From UBA1672 sp050633645 (GTDB lineage: Bacteria > Pseudomonadota > Alphaproteobacteria > Micavibrionales > Micavibrionaceae): 64,000 nucleotides of DNA. Every line of letters begins with the position of its first letter. The stretch's first letter is position 1. The position numbers and the translations under genes were made by a program. The stretch lies in NCBI GenBank assembly GCA_050633645.1, contig JBOEGX010000001.1:620001-684000 (forward strand), given 5' to 3'. A model generated the notes under the pieces. It worked only from the letters and a program-made list of their open reading frames with translations. It did not search any database and was not told where the DNA came from. Below, one piece after another: positions 28,369 to 37,215 of the stretch.

Positions 28369-28647
28369 ATGGCACTTATTGGCGGATTAATTATTCTCGC
28401 GTTACAACTCTATATTTTCGTGATTATTATACAGGTCGCGATGAGCTGGCTTGTGGCTTTTGATATTGTGAATGAAAAGAACGAAGCGGCGCAAAACCTC
28501 AATGCGCTTACGCATAAGCTAACAGACCCTGTCTATACCCCTCTTCGGAAATTCGTTCCACCTATTGGTGGGATTGACATCATTCCTCTTGTTATTTTTA
28601 TCGGCGTGCAAATACTGATTGGTGTCGTTGGCAGTTTATTTTACTAA
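28369..28647 (+). CDS. YggT family membrane protein
   Basis: 92 residues with two hydrophobic helices (about 4-30 and 65-90) joined by a loop with D-P-V-Y-T-P-L-R-K-F-V-P-P-I-G-G-I-D, the family signature. Single YggT repeat, as in alphaproteobacteria. Linked in other bacteria to osmotic tolerance or chloroplast-type division factors; role here unknown. folD starts 11 bases downstream. Confidence 0.9.
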   Translation: MALIGGLIILALQLYIFVIIIQVAMSWLVAFDIVNEKNEAAQNLNALTHKLTDPVYTPLRKFVPPIGGIDIIPLVIFIGVQILIGVVGSLFY

Positions 28648-28658
28648 GGATTTTATTT

Positions 28659-29537
28659 ATGACGACGATCATCAATGGCAAGGAAATTGCCGCGCAAGTT
28701 AGACAAAATATAGCCGAGCAAACATCGTTGATGGAGCGCAAGCCTGGACTCGCCGTTATCCTTGTTGGGGACGACCCTGCATCGCATGTTTATGTACGCA
28801 ATAAAATTAAAGCCTGTGAACAGGCGGGCATTAAAAGCTTTGAATCACGTTTGCCGAAAATGGCATCTCAGGCCGAAGTCGCGGCGGAAATTGACGCGTT
28901 CAACTCAAACTCAAGTATTGATGGGATATTGCTGCAACTCCCTCTTCCTAATCACTTGGATAGCGACACTCTTGTGCAAATGATTGCACCAGAAAAAGAT
29001 GTTGATGGCCTTACTTTACAAAATATTGGCGCGCTGGTGGCGGGGATGGACGGGCTTGTGCCCTGTACACCTCAGGGAAGCCTCATGCTCATCAAATCTA
29101 TAGTTAAAGATTTATCAGGGCTGAACGCCGTTGTTATCGGGCGCTCATTGTTATTTGGAAAGCCAATGGCGCAGCTTTTACTTGGCGAAAACTGTACCGT
29201 CACCATGGCACATTCTCGCACCAAAAACCTTGAAGAAGTTTGTAGAAATGCCGATATTCTGGTGGCCGCCGTTGGTCGCGCGAAAATGGTAAAGGGAAGT
29301 TGGATTAAAGATGGTGCGACTGTTATTGATGTCGGTATCAACCGCATGGATGATGGCAAGCTTTGCGGGGATGTGGATTATGACGAAGCCATAAGCGTTG
29401 CAGGAGCAATCACTCCTGTGCCAGGCGGCGTTGGCCCGATGACGATTGCGTGCCTATTACAGAATACATTAAAGGCCGCCAAACGCGGTGATACACATGA
29501 CCACCTTCCTGATAATGCCTTAGAGCGCGCTGTTTAG
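28659..29537 (+). CDS. folD: FolD bifunctional methylene-THF dehydrogenase/cyclohydrolase
   Basis: 292 residues. It converts 5,10-methylene-THF to 10-formyl-THF with NADP. Family signatures: Y-V-R-N-K near 47, Q-L-P-L-P near 91, D-K/V-D-G-L near 112, P-C-T-P-Q-G near 135, V-I-G-R-S-x-x-x-G-K-P-M near 160 and G-G-V-G-P-M-T near 259. The YggT-folD pairing recurs in alphaproteobacteria. RBS AAGGA. Confidence 0.96.
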   Translation: MTTIINGKEIAAQVRQNIAEQTSLMERKPGLAVILVGDDPASHVYVRNKIKACEQAGIKSFESRLPKMASQAEVAAEIDAFNSNSSIDGILLQLPLPNHLDSDTLVQMIAPEKDVDGLTLQNIGALVAGMDGLVPCTPQGSLMLIKSIVKDLSGLNAVVIGRSLLFGKPMAQLLLGENCTVTMAHSRTKNLEEVCRNADILVAAVGRAKMVKGSWIKDGATVIDVGINRMDDGKLCGDVDYDEAISVAGAITPVPGGVGPMTIACLLQNTLKAAKRGDTHDHLPDNALERAV

Positions 29538-29557
29538 ATTTTATAATAGCCTGCTTC

Positions 29558-30295
29558 TTAATACACCATAAACGCAAATGAGGTGTATTGACGGATATCT
29601 TTTAGCTTCTGTGCACGTGTTGTCATAAGATTGAAATATTCAACCCGTAAAATAGGCTTCACAAACACCACTTCAGGGTAACTTACATCATAGACCCCTG
29701 GATTATCGAATACATTCATCAATACCCGCTCATTTGCATCAATCCAAGCCATTAGGGATATTAAGAATGTACGAACTGTACCCGTATTTTGCTTAAAAGC
29801 TGTGCGCGAAGAAAAACTAACCCCATCGGCCTCAACTAAAGGCCGTATATCTTCCAATTCCGACTCTAGTTGTTTTTTCCAATATTCCGCAATCACCCGC
29901 GCTTTTCGAACATTTTTAATATTTTCAATTAATAAATCATCTTCTCCGTCTTTTAGAATTTCGATATTTCCAACACGCGCCATATACCTGCGTATTTCAT
30001 ATCCGTAATGATCATATTCAGGTGCAACATCTGTTTTAATCCCCTGTATCAATCTACTAATTCTTTCATCCAAAGAGTTTATCTCTGGAATTTTAATATA
30101 ATCTATTTGGGGTAAATTCGGCTCTTTTGGAAGCTGGCTGTCATTATCAATCACAACAGATGTCGTAAACAACTCTGGCATATAGACGTCTTCATAATCT
30201 GTATCAGCTGTTGCTATTTCAAAGTGCTGCGCCAGAACAGAGTTTGCAGATACAAACACCAAGACTATTGCCAAAAATAAATATAAAAACCGCAT
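29558..30295 (-). CDS. Exported hypothetical protein
   Basis: 245 residues from ATG 30,295, behind GAGGGAAACG. A cleavable signal peptide (M-R-F-L-Y-L-F-L-A-I-V-L-V-F-V ending S-V-L-A-Q) directs it to the periplasm. The mature protein is helical and acidic in places with no recognised domain. It lies just downstream of icd on the same strand. Confidence 0.7.
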   Translation of the reverse strand: MRFLYLFLAIVLVFVSANSVLAQHFEIATADTDYEDVYMPELFTTSVVIDNDSQLPKEPNLPQIDYIKIPEINSLDERISRLIQGIKTDVAPEYDHYGYEIRRYMARVGNIEILKDGEDDLLIENIKNVRKARVIAEYWKKQLESELEDIRPLVEADGVSFSSRTAFKQNTGTVRTFLISLMAWIDANERVLMNVFDNPGVYDVSYPEVVFVKPILRVEYFNLMTTRAQKLKDIRQYTSFAFMVY

Positions 30296-30362
30296 CGTTT
30301 CCCTCACTAAATTTATTAGTTACGTAATCATTGTACGTTTTAAAACAGGATACTACTCGATT

Positions 30363-31796
30363 TTACTCACCTTGTGCAAGTGTGTAGCCTCTTTCTCCAT
30401 CAAAGCTATATAAATTCTCGACCTTCACGAAGTCCATACCAGTCTCCTCAAGCGCAGAAAGCTGCGCCAGAAGGGTTGCATGCGATACGCTTAAGCCAAT
30501 AAAACGCAAGCACCAATGGTCAGAACAGAATGTATCAGGATGCCCATTTGGCCATACTTTTACGCCACGATTTGCAATGAGTTTTAGCTTCAGACCGTCT
30601 ACAACCAATGGCTCGATCATTTCGGCAAGGTCATCTGCTTGCCCTTCCCAATCAAGAAAGATATCCGCGCCAACAAGTTTCTTTTCCTGCTCAACACGTG
30701 GCTTTAATGGGGGGAGCTTCATCCCTCCCTTACCACCTGATCCATAATCAACGACCTTGAATTTGGATGGTTTTTGACCAATCCGCTCTATCACAGCGTC
30801 TGCAAAGCCTTTTGTTCCAACCTTCTCCTTAGACAAACCCGCATCATAGATATCACCCGTATGAATGCCATCTTCCAACGTTTTAAACCACGCGTTATGT
30901 ACCTTTGTGGCGATATCGTTTTGACCGATATGGTTAAGCATCAAAACCGCGCCAAGCAATAGCCCTGATGGGTTGGCGATGCCCTTTCCCGAAATATCAG
31001 GCGCAGAGCCGTGGACGGCTTCGAACATGCCGAAATCTGCGCCGATATTACAAGACCCGCCCAAACCGACAGAACCCGTGACCTCTACGGCAACATCAGA
31101 GATAATATCACCGTATAAATTCTCGGTAACAATCACATCAAAATCTCCGGGGCGCGCGGCAACACGGGCGGTTGCGATATCGATGATGTAAAAGTCCTGC
31201 TCGATATCCGGGTATTCTTTGCCGATCTCATCAAAAACACGGTGGAACAGGCCATCGGCCATTTTCATGATATTATCTTTGGCCATACAGGTGACTTTTT
31301 TACGGCCATTTGCACGCGCATATTCAAACGCATAACGGATAATTTTTTCTGATCCTGGGCGCGAAATAAGTTTAAGAGATTGCACCACGTCTTGGGTTTG
31401 GCGATGTTCAATCCCTGCGTATAAGTCCTCCTCATTCTCTCGCACAATCACAAGATCCATATCGGGGAAATTTGTTTCAACATAGGGGTGATAAGACACA
31501 CATGGGCGGACATTGGCGAACAGGCCAAGGCTTTTGCGAACCGTCACGTTAAGCGATTTAAACCCGCCCCCTTGTGGCGTAGTAATGGGCGCCTTTAAGA
31601 ACACCTTCGTGCGGCGCAAACTATCCCAAGAGCTGTCCTCTATCCCGTTCATGATGCCGCGATTATAACATCCCTCACCAATCTCAATCTCCTCAATATC
31701 AAGGCGCGCACCTGCGGCTTCTAATATGCGTAATGTTGCATCCATAATTTCGGGGCCAATGCCGTCGCCGCGGGCTACTGTAATGGGAGTATTCAT
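30363..31796 (-). CDS. icd: NADP-dependent isocitrate dehydrogenase, long type
   Basis: 477 residues. Decarboxylates isocitrate to 2-oxoglutarate in the TCA cycle. It has the G-D-G-I-G-P-E-I N-terminus, the substrate segment S-L-N-V-T-V-R-K, R-E-N-E-E-D-L-Y-A-G-I-E, T-E-N-L-Y-G-D-I-I-S-D and E-A-V-H-G-S-A-P-D. The extra 130-residue C-terminal domain is typical of the Thermus/Rickettsia-type IDH, not the E. coli type. Together with acnA it supplies the first half of the TCA cycle. Confidence 0.95.
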   Translation of the reverse strand: MNTPITVARGDGIGPEIMDATLRILEAAGARLDIEEIEIGEGCYNRGIMNGIEDSSWDSLRRTKVFLKAPITTPQGGGFKSLNVTVRKSLGLFANVRPCVSYHPYVETNFPDMDLVIVRENEEDLYAGIEHRQTQDVVQSLKLISRPGSEKIIRYAFEYARANGRKKVTCMAKDNIMKMADGLFHRVFDEIGKEYPDIEQDFYIIDIATARVAARPGDFDVIVTENLYGDIISDVAVEVTGSVGLGGSCNIGADFGMFEAVHGSAPDISGKGIANPSGLLLGAVLMLNHIGQNDIATKVHNAWFKTLEDGIHTGDIYDAGLSKEKVGTKGFADAVIERIGQKPSKFKVVDYGSGGKGGMKLPPLKPRVEQEKKLVGADIFLDWEGQADDLAEMIEPLVVDGLKLKLIANRGVKVWPNGHPDTFCSDHWCLRFIGLSVSHATLLAQLSALEETGMDFVKVENLYSFDGERGYTLAQGE

Positions 31797-31929
31797 CTGT
31801 TATCTCGCTTTTGGTACTATATGAAAATATATGTTAAGGGCAGGACGCCCAAACGCAGAAAACATATCATAAGCGATTTTGTTTCATTATTCCAGTGGGA
31901 TAAAACAAGCATACAAAGATATCAGGAAA

Positions 31930-32466
31930 TTAATGCAGGTCTAGCCCCGCGCCTTCGGGCAGATTATATCTTGGGTCTATCGCATTGCGTAAACTACGCA
32001 GTTCGTCTAATTTCGGTGAACTGTTATGTGCATAACCCTCGGCCAGATCCAAAAGCGGGAGAGCCCCCGTCATCGGAAGCCGAGATATTACTTCAGGAAC
32101 ATCATTTAATTGCTTGAATTTATAGCCTCCACAAATATTCATAACCTTATTTAACTCACCTATTTGCGGGTCGTTCTCGGCGATATTAATAATCGCAGAA
32201 ACCATATCATCTGTGATGTATGTTTTTATTTTTTGTAAATTATGGATGACAATCTCGCACCCGCGCTCCCAATCCTTTTCCGCAATATCTGTGGCAAGGA
32301 CTAAAATACTGCCAAACAGACCAAGGCGTGTTTGCCCATCCTCTTCCGTATCCAAATCCTGAATTATATGGTGCAGATTGGCATCACGCTCATATTCCGC
32401 GCATACATCATATGCACCTGCTGGCTCAATATTGGGGGGATTGTTTTTATCGAATGTTTTTTTCAC
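31930..32466 (-). CDS. Hypothetical protein, 178 aa
   Basis: GTG start behind AAGGGCG. A soluble acidic helical protein; no family recognised. Divergent from the 197-residue gene at 32,555, sharing an AT-rich 88-base intergenic region with a plausible promoter for the plus gene. The region 31,797-31,929 downstream contains a small GGGC/GCCC hairpin only. Confidence 0.6.
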   Translation of the reverse strand: MKKTFDKNNPPNIEPAGAYDVCAEYERDANLHHIIQDLDTEEDGQTRLGLFGSILVLATDIAEKDWERGCEIVIHNLQKIKTYITDDMVSAIINIAENDPQIGELNKVMNICGGYKFKQLNDVPEVISRLPMTGALPLLDLAEGYAHNSSPKLDELRSLRNAIDPRYNLPEGAGLDLH

Positions 32467-32504
32467 GCCGTCGCCCTTAATTTTTTTGCTAAAATGTCAA
32501 AATT

Positions 32505-32533
32505 ATGACAAAAAGTCAATTATAATATATACT
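32505..32533 (+). promoter_or_regulatory. Probable sigma70 promoter
   Basis: ATGACA, 17 bases, TATACT, 21 bases before the start at 32,555. Confidence 0.5.
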
Positions 32534-32554
32534 GTGATTTTTTAGAGAGATAGC

Positions 32555-33148
32555 ATGAGCGACGAACACGGCGGAGACGACAATACATATAATGGCGAAA
32601 CGCGCGATAAAGAGGCGTTTCTGCGCTTGAATGATTTATTGGGAGGGGATTTGATTGATCCTGCCGATCATTATTCCGCTGCGTTTAACCGTATTAAAAA
32701 TACAGAAGAGCGGGTAAAATCAGCACTGAACAGTGCAGGCCAAGCAAATAGCCTTGCAAGAAAGCAAGATCTCTGTGATCGCTTAAAACACTGGATTGAA
32801 TCGGATTATGGTACAAATGAAATTAAACGTGCGAAAATTGTAAGACAACTTACGGAGGAAGGGTTTAAAGAAGAAACGGCGCACAACGTTACAAAACCGC
32901 CAGAAACCCTCTCTCATGCGCAGGTTGATTCCTATATGGAATACCGTGCGAAGAAAATTTTGGGCCATGATGATGGCCGCCCCGAAGACGAGGTTCGCAC
33001 AAAGCTTTATGCATTGAGTGATCATATCACCGCTGGTATTGATACAAAGAGTAACGATAAAAAATCAAGGCCTGCGAGCGATGGAGACGTTCAAAAACCA
33101 AAACTCACGCTCCATATCTTTGATAAAGACGATCAGCCAGAGCCGTAA
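32555..33148 (+). CDS. Hypothetical acidic protein, 197 aa
   Basis: Soluble, highly charged helical protein with a Lys/Ser-rich, probably disordered linker near 165-180. Its stop is one base from the convergent stop of the holin at 33,150, so it marks the left border of the phage-like locus. No recognised domain. Confidence 0.6.
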   Translation: MSDEHGGDDNTYNGETRDKEAFLRLNDLLGGDLIDPADHYSAAFNRIKNTEERVKSALNSAGQANSLARKQDLCDRLKHWIESDYGTNEIKRAKIVRQLTEEGFKEETAHNVTKPPETLSHAQVDSYMEYRAKKILGHDDGRPEDEVRTKLYALSDHITAGIDTKSNDKKSRPASDGDVQKPKLTLHIFDKDDQPEP

Positions 33149-33149
33149 C

Positions 33150-33683
33150 CTACGACCCACCCTTTTTCGCATTCCAGAAAATCACATCGCGCAAAGGCGC
33201 GCCCATTTTCTCGTCTGAGCGTTTATAGACATAGATGCCGAGTACAGATAGCCCTACCGCCCATATTGCACTTAAATTTCCCATGGCGGCCATGACAACG
33301 CCCGCCTTATCGGTGTCAAAAATAATGACATAAGCAATGCCGAACATTTGCGCCGCCCAAGTCGCGGCCATCAGATAGCCAAAAGTTGGACGCATGCGGC
33401 GAACATAACCGTCATTTGATACTATTTCTGCGCGTAGAGACTGGTTGATTTCTGATAGAGCCTCACTATAACCCTCAATCTCCATTGATGCCATTTTTTC
33501 GGTATGGCGGTTGGCCTCGGCAAGCTGTTCTGGTGAAATACCGCCACTTGCTATGGCGCCTGATACCTTTTCCAACGCCTCGGATGCTTTTTTGGCTGTT
33601 GGGTTATCAAGAACGCTCAGAGCGCTCCCCACTATCGAAACAAGCACAGGCAAGCCGACCTGCGATAAAAATGCAGATACCAT
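33150..33683 (-). CDS. Holin, GTA 3TM type
   Basis: 177 residues from ATG 33,683 with a perfect AAGGAG eight bases upstream; a longer in-frame start lacks this. An N-terminal hydrophobic segment (about 5-22), an amphipathic A/E-rich helix with E-Q-L-A-E-A-N-R-H-T, the family's F-G-Y-L-M-A-x-T-W segment and two C-terminal transmembrane helices match the 'holin of 3TMs, for gene-transfer release'. It would permeabilise the inner membrane so that the SleB endolysin at 34,912 reaches the wall. A terminator lies just upstream. Confidence 0.85.
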   Translation of the reverse strand: MVSAFLSQVGLPVLVSIVGSALSVLDNPTAKKASEALEKVSGAIASGGISPEQLAEANRHTEKMASMEIEGYSEALSEINQSLRAEIVSNDGYVRRMRPTFGYLMAATWAAQMFGIAYVIIFDTDKAGVVMAAMGNLSAIWAVGLSVLGIYVYKRSDEKMGAPLRDVIFWNAKKGGS

Positions 33684-33719
33684 CTGTTTTCTCCTTAATA
33701 TGATAATTAGATTGGGCAC

Positions 33720-33749
33720 AAAAAAAGCGCCGCAATACGCGACGCTTTC
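33720..33749 (-). terminator. Intrinsic terminator between cargo gene and holin
   Basis: AGCGCCGC / GCGACGCT stem (one wobble pair) followed on the minus strand by seven Ts. It ends the cargo transcript from 34,829 just before the holin leader. Confidence 0.85.
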
Positions 33750-33869
33750 ACATTATTTATAATTTCACTTACGATGATATGTCTAATTTTCTGCCGTGCA
33801 ACATCTGATTTTTCTAATTTATAGGATCTATTCTAAATCAGAGGCTTTTGTGATTTTAGAAAAAAAGGA

Positions 33870-34829
33870 TTACCTATCCAGAGTTTCGAGGGTTGGTTTA
33901 CCGATTACCTCTATTGCTGCTTTTTCGCCCATAACTTCATTGATAAAATCATCGAACGTCAAATTCGTTTCTTTCCAAACGTTATCTTTTAATTCCTGTG
34001 GGCTTACGCAAAAATGCGCGGCTACATCCTCAACTGATAAACCCGCATCTTGTGGGTATATTGTCTTCATATATTGCCCTAATAATGAAGATGGCGACGA
34101 GGATGAAAACTTCTGATCTTCAATATAATCCTCCAATAACCGGCCAGTTTGTGCCTTGAAAATTCGTCTGCAATCCGCCAAATTATGAAAACCTGCTTGT
34201 AACGATATTTCTGTAAGCTTTAGATCGGGGGTTTGTTCAATGCACTCAATCACCTTACCCACAAGCTCTCTCTTATCTTCATAGGGATTACTTTTACCGC
34301 CTTTACTTAACTCATTATAATATTCGTTTTCTTCGATATGCGGGATATGTTCCTTTAATATTTTCATGATGGCCCCTGATCGAGCGTGAAGAGGTTTTTG
34401 CCCTTCCAAAGAAATAAATCCTCGACGAAATTGGTTTGCATTAATATCGTAGATTTCTTGTATTTTTTTTATCGATAGCGGCGTATTTGTGATTAAGTTC
34501 ATTACTCTGGCATGATCTTCGGCGGATAAGTATGCTCCAGAATCGCGATGCTCGACGACATGCGTGTTCTTTAGCCTTTCCACAAGGATATTCATTTCGT
34601 TTGCGCGGTATTCTTTAGGTGTTATGCCCTCAAACTCTTCAAAATTAGAGAACATTGTTTTATTGTCGATAAATTTCTTTATATCCGTAATATCTGTTAA
34701 ACTTAATGGGCTGTTTACAAGAAATTTCTTGATGTCATCGTGATCTTGCTGTGTGTATTCATCATTTTCTTTTGCGTGTTGAAATTGCTCCATACATTTT
34801 CTCATTATATCACTAAGCATTATTATCAT
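33870..34829 (-). CDS. Cargo protein with four AraC-type HTH-like repeats
   Basis: About 319 residues from ATG 34,829 (a TTG lies four codons upstream). Counting from the TTG, four segments fit a single AraC helix-turn-helix half: about 46-82 (L-S-L-T-D-I..., ending P-K-E-Y-R), 122-160, 207-243 (L-T-E-I-S-L-Q-A-G-F-H-N-L-A-D-C-R-R-I-F-K-A-Q-T-G, the best match) and 268-304. No effector-binding domain is present. It is probably a DNA-binding regulator of an unusual, repeat-only type. A consensus promoter and a downstream terminator make it an autonomous unit inside the lysis cluster. Confidence 0.7.
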   Translation of the reverse strand: MIIMLSDIMRKCMEQFQHAKENDEYTQQDHDDIKKFLVNSPLSLTDITDIKKFIDNKTMFSNFEEFEGITPKEYRANEMNILVERLKNTHVVEHRDSGAYLSAEDHARVMNLITNTPLSIKKIQEIYDINANQFRRGFISLEGQKPLHARSGAIMKILKEHIPHIEENEYYNELSKGGKSNPYEDKRELVGKVIECIEQTPDLKLTEISLQAGFHNLADCRRIFKAQTGRLLEDYIEDQKFSSSSPSSLLGQYMKTIYPQDAGLSVEDVAAHFCVSPQELKDNVWKETNLTFDDFINEVMGEKAAIEVIGKPTLETLDR

Positions 34830-34856
34830 TTTACCCTTCAATATGTATAATCGCGG

Positions 34857-34886
34857 ATTATATGATTAAACTTTTTTTTCTGTCAA
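34857..34886 (-). promoter_or_regulatory. Consensus sigma70 promoter for the AraC-repeat cargo gene
   Basis: Perfect TTGACA, 18 bases, TATAAT (read on the minus strand), 28 bases before the ATG. Confidence 0.8.
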
Positions 34887-34911
34887 ATTTATGTTTCGGA
34901 AACATGACTCC

Positions 34912-35409
34912 TCACTCCACCAATCGGTAAAACACATGATCACCAATATCTGCGCATGTCTCCTGCCCTTTTGCCCAATATGGTGATATTGCCTTGGTGT
35001 GGTAATGGGTGGCGTTATTGGTTATGTCGGGTAATGTGCCAATCGCGGCGCGGCGGGCAATTCTTTGGGCACTGGCGAAGTACAAATTTGTGCTTTCAAC
35101 GGCCTGTAGCTTTTTGAAATTCGGATCGCTTCTGTTCCAACAGCTAAACTGGTATGGCTTTTGGCAGACCTGAATAATGTTATTCCCCCACCAGAATTTC
35201 CCTTTTTTCTGGGCGTGCGATGCACGGTTTACCACCACATTTGCCACGGCCTGCATACCATGCGTGCCTTGGTTTCGCGCCTCCCCCCATAGGGTGCGGG
35301 CCAGAACATCTATGCTCATATCGTCGTAATATTCCTTCATTGTTTTCCCCTCCTCTAACGCCTTGCATTCAACAGGCATAAGGGTGGGTTTGCGTGTTTT
35401 ATCACTCAT
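34912..35409 (-). CDS. Endolysin, SleB-type cell wall hydrolase
   Basis: 165 residues. Hydrolase_2 (SleB/CwlJ-like) domain from about residue 30: T-L-W-G-E-A-R-N-Q-G with the catalytic Glu43, A-V-A-N-V-V-V-N-R-A, then F-S-C-W-N-R and A-T-H-Y-H-T at the C-terminal side. Cleaves peptidoglycan (muramidase/amidase-like). Alphaproteobacterial phages and gene transfer agents often pair this enzyme with the 3TM holin. No signal peptide, so export depends on the holin. RBS GGAG. Confidence 0.9.
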   Translation of the reverse strand: MSDKTRKPTLMPVECKALEEGKTMKEYYDDMSIDVLARTLWGEARNQGTHGMQAVANVVVNRASHAQKKGKFWWGNNIIQVCQKPYQFSCWNRSDPNFKKLQAVESTNLYFASAQRIARRAAIGTLPDITNNATHYHTKAISPYWAKGQETCADIGDHVFYRLVE

Positions 35410-35457
35410 TGATTTTCTCCGTTATTTTATGATTTTTGGTTTACTAATCAGGTCAAA

Positions 35458-35480
35458 GAAAAACCCCACGAAATGCGGGG
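35458..35480 (-). terminator. Intrinsic terminator between cargo gene and endolysin
   Basis: CCCCACG / TGCGGGG hairpin (six pairs, one wobble) with T-rich tails on both strands, ending the cargo gene at 35,514. Confidence 0.8.
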
Positions 35481-35513
35481 CTGTTTTTATCTATGCCTTT
35501 GTATTATATACGC

Positions 35514-36110
35514 CTATAAATTCAGTGTCTGAGCGGGCGGTTGAACACCTTGTGACTGACTATACCCCTCACCCTTATGAAGGCGTCTTACGACGTTTTG
35601 ATAGACATCTGCGTCAAGGCGATCTTTTAACCCCATTTCAATTTTACTACGCAAACGTTCAAACCCCGCGAATTGGCCTAGTGACACACCATCATGCATG
35701 CGTTCTTCGATCTCAACACGTTTATCCCTTGATTTTTCCGAGTAATCCTTACTTAGCAAGCTCTCATTATATTCTGATGCGGTTTTTGCATCAGTACCCA
35801 AAACGCTTGATATCTTTGCTTCAGCCAGATCACAAAAAGCTATAATATCAACCGCGCGATCTGCTTGAATATCCCCTGTATCACCGAGATCAACATCATT
35901 TATGCTATGGGCTATTTGTGAAACAATATTTGAAATTTGATATATAGTATCAGATACCGTATGTGCAAAACGGGCGTTATACTGGCCTGCGGCGGTACTG
36001 GTGCTTGAACCATTACTATTTAAAATTAAAGCCTTTCGATCCATTGCGGATTTTAAGGACATGTAATCTACTGTTTGTTGTTTTTTCTCTCCAAAAATGA
36101 GATCTAACAT
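35514..36110 (-). CDS. Cargo hypothetical protein, 198 aa
   Basis: A soluble helical protein, polar, with a Gln/Pro-rich tail. No family recognised, no signal peptide. Promoter at 36,152 and terminator at 35,458 make it an independent unit between the membrane/coiled-coil protein and the endolysin. Confidence 0.65.
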   Translation of the reverse strand: MLDLIFGEKKQQTVDYMSLKSAMDRKALILNSNGSSTSTAAGQYNARFAHTVSDTIYQISNIVSQIAHSINDVDLGDTGDIQADRAVDIIAFCDLAEAKISSVLGTDAKTASEYNESLLSKDYSEKSRDKRVEIEERMHDGVSLGQFAGFERLRSKIEMGLKDRLDADVYQNVVRRLHKGEGYSQSQGVQPPAQTLNL

Positions 36111-36151
36111 TTTCTATTTCTCGCCCAAAACACTCTTTTTTATGTTGCTCG

Positions 36152-36181
36152 ATAATAATACAAAAACATTCTTTATGTCAA
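36152..36181 (-). promoter_or_regulatory. Promoter for cargo gene 35,514-36,110
   Basis: TTGACA, 18 bases, TATTAT on the minus strand, overlapping the stop of the upstream phage gene. Confidence 0.7.
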
Positions 36182-36498
36182 TTTTTACGACCATTAAGCT
36201 CTGCTGTTTTCAGGGCAGTTTTATCGAGCTTGCTTTCAATCCGCAGCAAATGCTCTACCAAGCGCTCTTCAAAGGCGCGCACGTCTTTTTGTGCGGCGTA
36301 AGTTTTGGCAACCTCAAGTTTGAACGCCGCCAGCGCATCACGGAGCTGTTCGCATCTGCGCTCTAATGTCATTTGCAGGGCATCAACTTCCTTTTCATTG
36401 ATGCCACGCACTTTCCACACCATCAGGAGTAATCCTGAAAGAGCGGGCAAATCCACCACGGTGATCCACCACAGTAAATCTTTTGAAATTCCGTCCAT
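36178..36498 (-). CDS. Phage membrane/coiled-coil protein (lysis-associated candidate)
   Basis: 106 residues: one N-terminal transmembrane helix (about 8-28) followed by a long charged coiled coil (30-95). This is the layout of inner-membrane spanins and of DUF2730-like phage proteins. Its place beside endolysin and holin supports a lysis role, but no outer-membrane partner is seen. Strong ribosome binding site (AAAGGAAA) and the core-gene leader motif upstream identify it as a phage core gene. Confidence 0.65.
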   Translation of the reverse strand: MDGISKDLLWWITVVDLPALSGLLLMVWKVRGINEKEVDALQMTLERRCEQLRDALAAFKLEVAKTYAAQKDVRAFEERLVEHLLRIESKLDKTALKTAELNGRKN

Positions 36499-36529
36499 CT
36501 ATATTTCCTTTCATTGTGTTACCGCCATT

Positions 36530-36540
36530 TTCAGGCGCAA
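36530..36540 (-). repeat. Recurrent core-gene leader motif
   Basis: TTCAGGCGCAA on the plus strand, between a terminator and a core-gene start. Related copies: 42,035, 48,399, 51,328, 51,817, 52,964 and 54,428. Confidence 0.5.
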
Positions 36541-36562
36541 AAAAACCCGCTCAATGGCGGGG
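36539..36562 (-). terminator. Intrinsic terminator
   Basis: CCCGC / GCGGG hairpin with seven Ts on the minus strand; it ends the two-gene cargo unit 36,593-37,707. Stem and loop are almost identical to the terminator at 39,285. Confidence 0.85.
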
Positions 36563-36592
36563 GTTTCGTGTTTTATAATGTGATATATAATA

Positions 36593-37195
36593 TCAATCAT
36601 ACGTCATTTGTACATGTGGTGTGTACATCATACGCTGCTCAGCATTGAGCATTATATCATTCCTTAAAACGTTACAAAATTCTGCATCCTGTGTGCCTGA
36701 AAAATCAACACTTTTGATTTCATCAAGAAAGGCAGGCAATCTGTTTTTTTGTACCGCGCCAGATATGAGCTTTGCGAAATCTTCTCTAAAACGCTCCATT
36801 GTAATGACATGGTTATGCATTTCATTATCGATTAGGTCTTCGCGCTCTACTGGCATTCTGCTTTCATTTCGTTCCTCATATAAATCGGCGGCGGCGCTTA
36901 GTTGATCTATATGGATCAAGACAGGTGCGGCGGCTATTACGATATCTCTTGCCTTAAATGCGGGGATTGTATCAAAATACGCACCCTCTTTTTCAATATC
37001 GAGTTGAAAGCTCACTAAGCTTGCGAGCTTCACGCCTGAATAGCTAAACTGGCCTAGCGCCACATTTTCTTTATTCAAAAATTCGGGGCTAAACGCGCCC
37101 TCTTGAAAAATATTATCAAGCGTTTTTAAATCGTCGATAAATCTATCGCATCGATTACTCACGTCATCTTTTGTTTTTGTGTTAAACGCTCTCAT
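36593..37195 (-). CDS. Cargo hypothetical protein, 200 aa
   Basis: From ATG 37,195 behind AAGGAA; an in-frame GTG at 37,219 overlaps the upstream stop by four bases and would add eight residues. Helical, soluble, no recognised domain. The overlap implies translational coupling with the 163-residue gene, so the two may work together. Confidence 0.65.
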   Translation of the reverse strand: MRAFNTKTKDDVSNRCDRFIDDLKTLDNIFQEGAFSPEFLNKENVALGQFSYSGVKLASLVSFQLDIEKEGAYFDTIPAFKARDIVIAAAPVLIHIDQLSAAADLYEERNESRMPVEREDLIDNEMHNHVITMERFREDFAKLISGAVQKNRLPAFLDEIKSVDFSGTQDAEFCNVLRNDIMLNAEQRMMYTPHVQMTYD

Positions 37196-37215
37196 TTTAT
37201 TTCTTTTTTCCTTAA

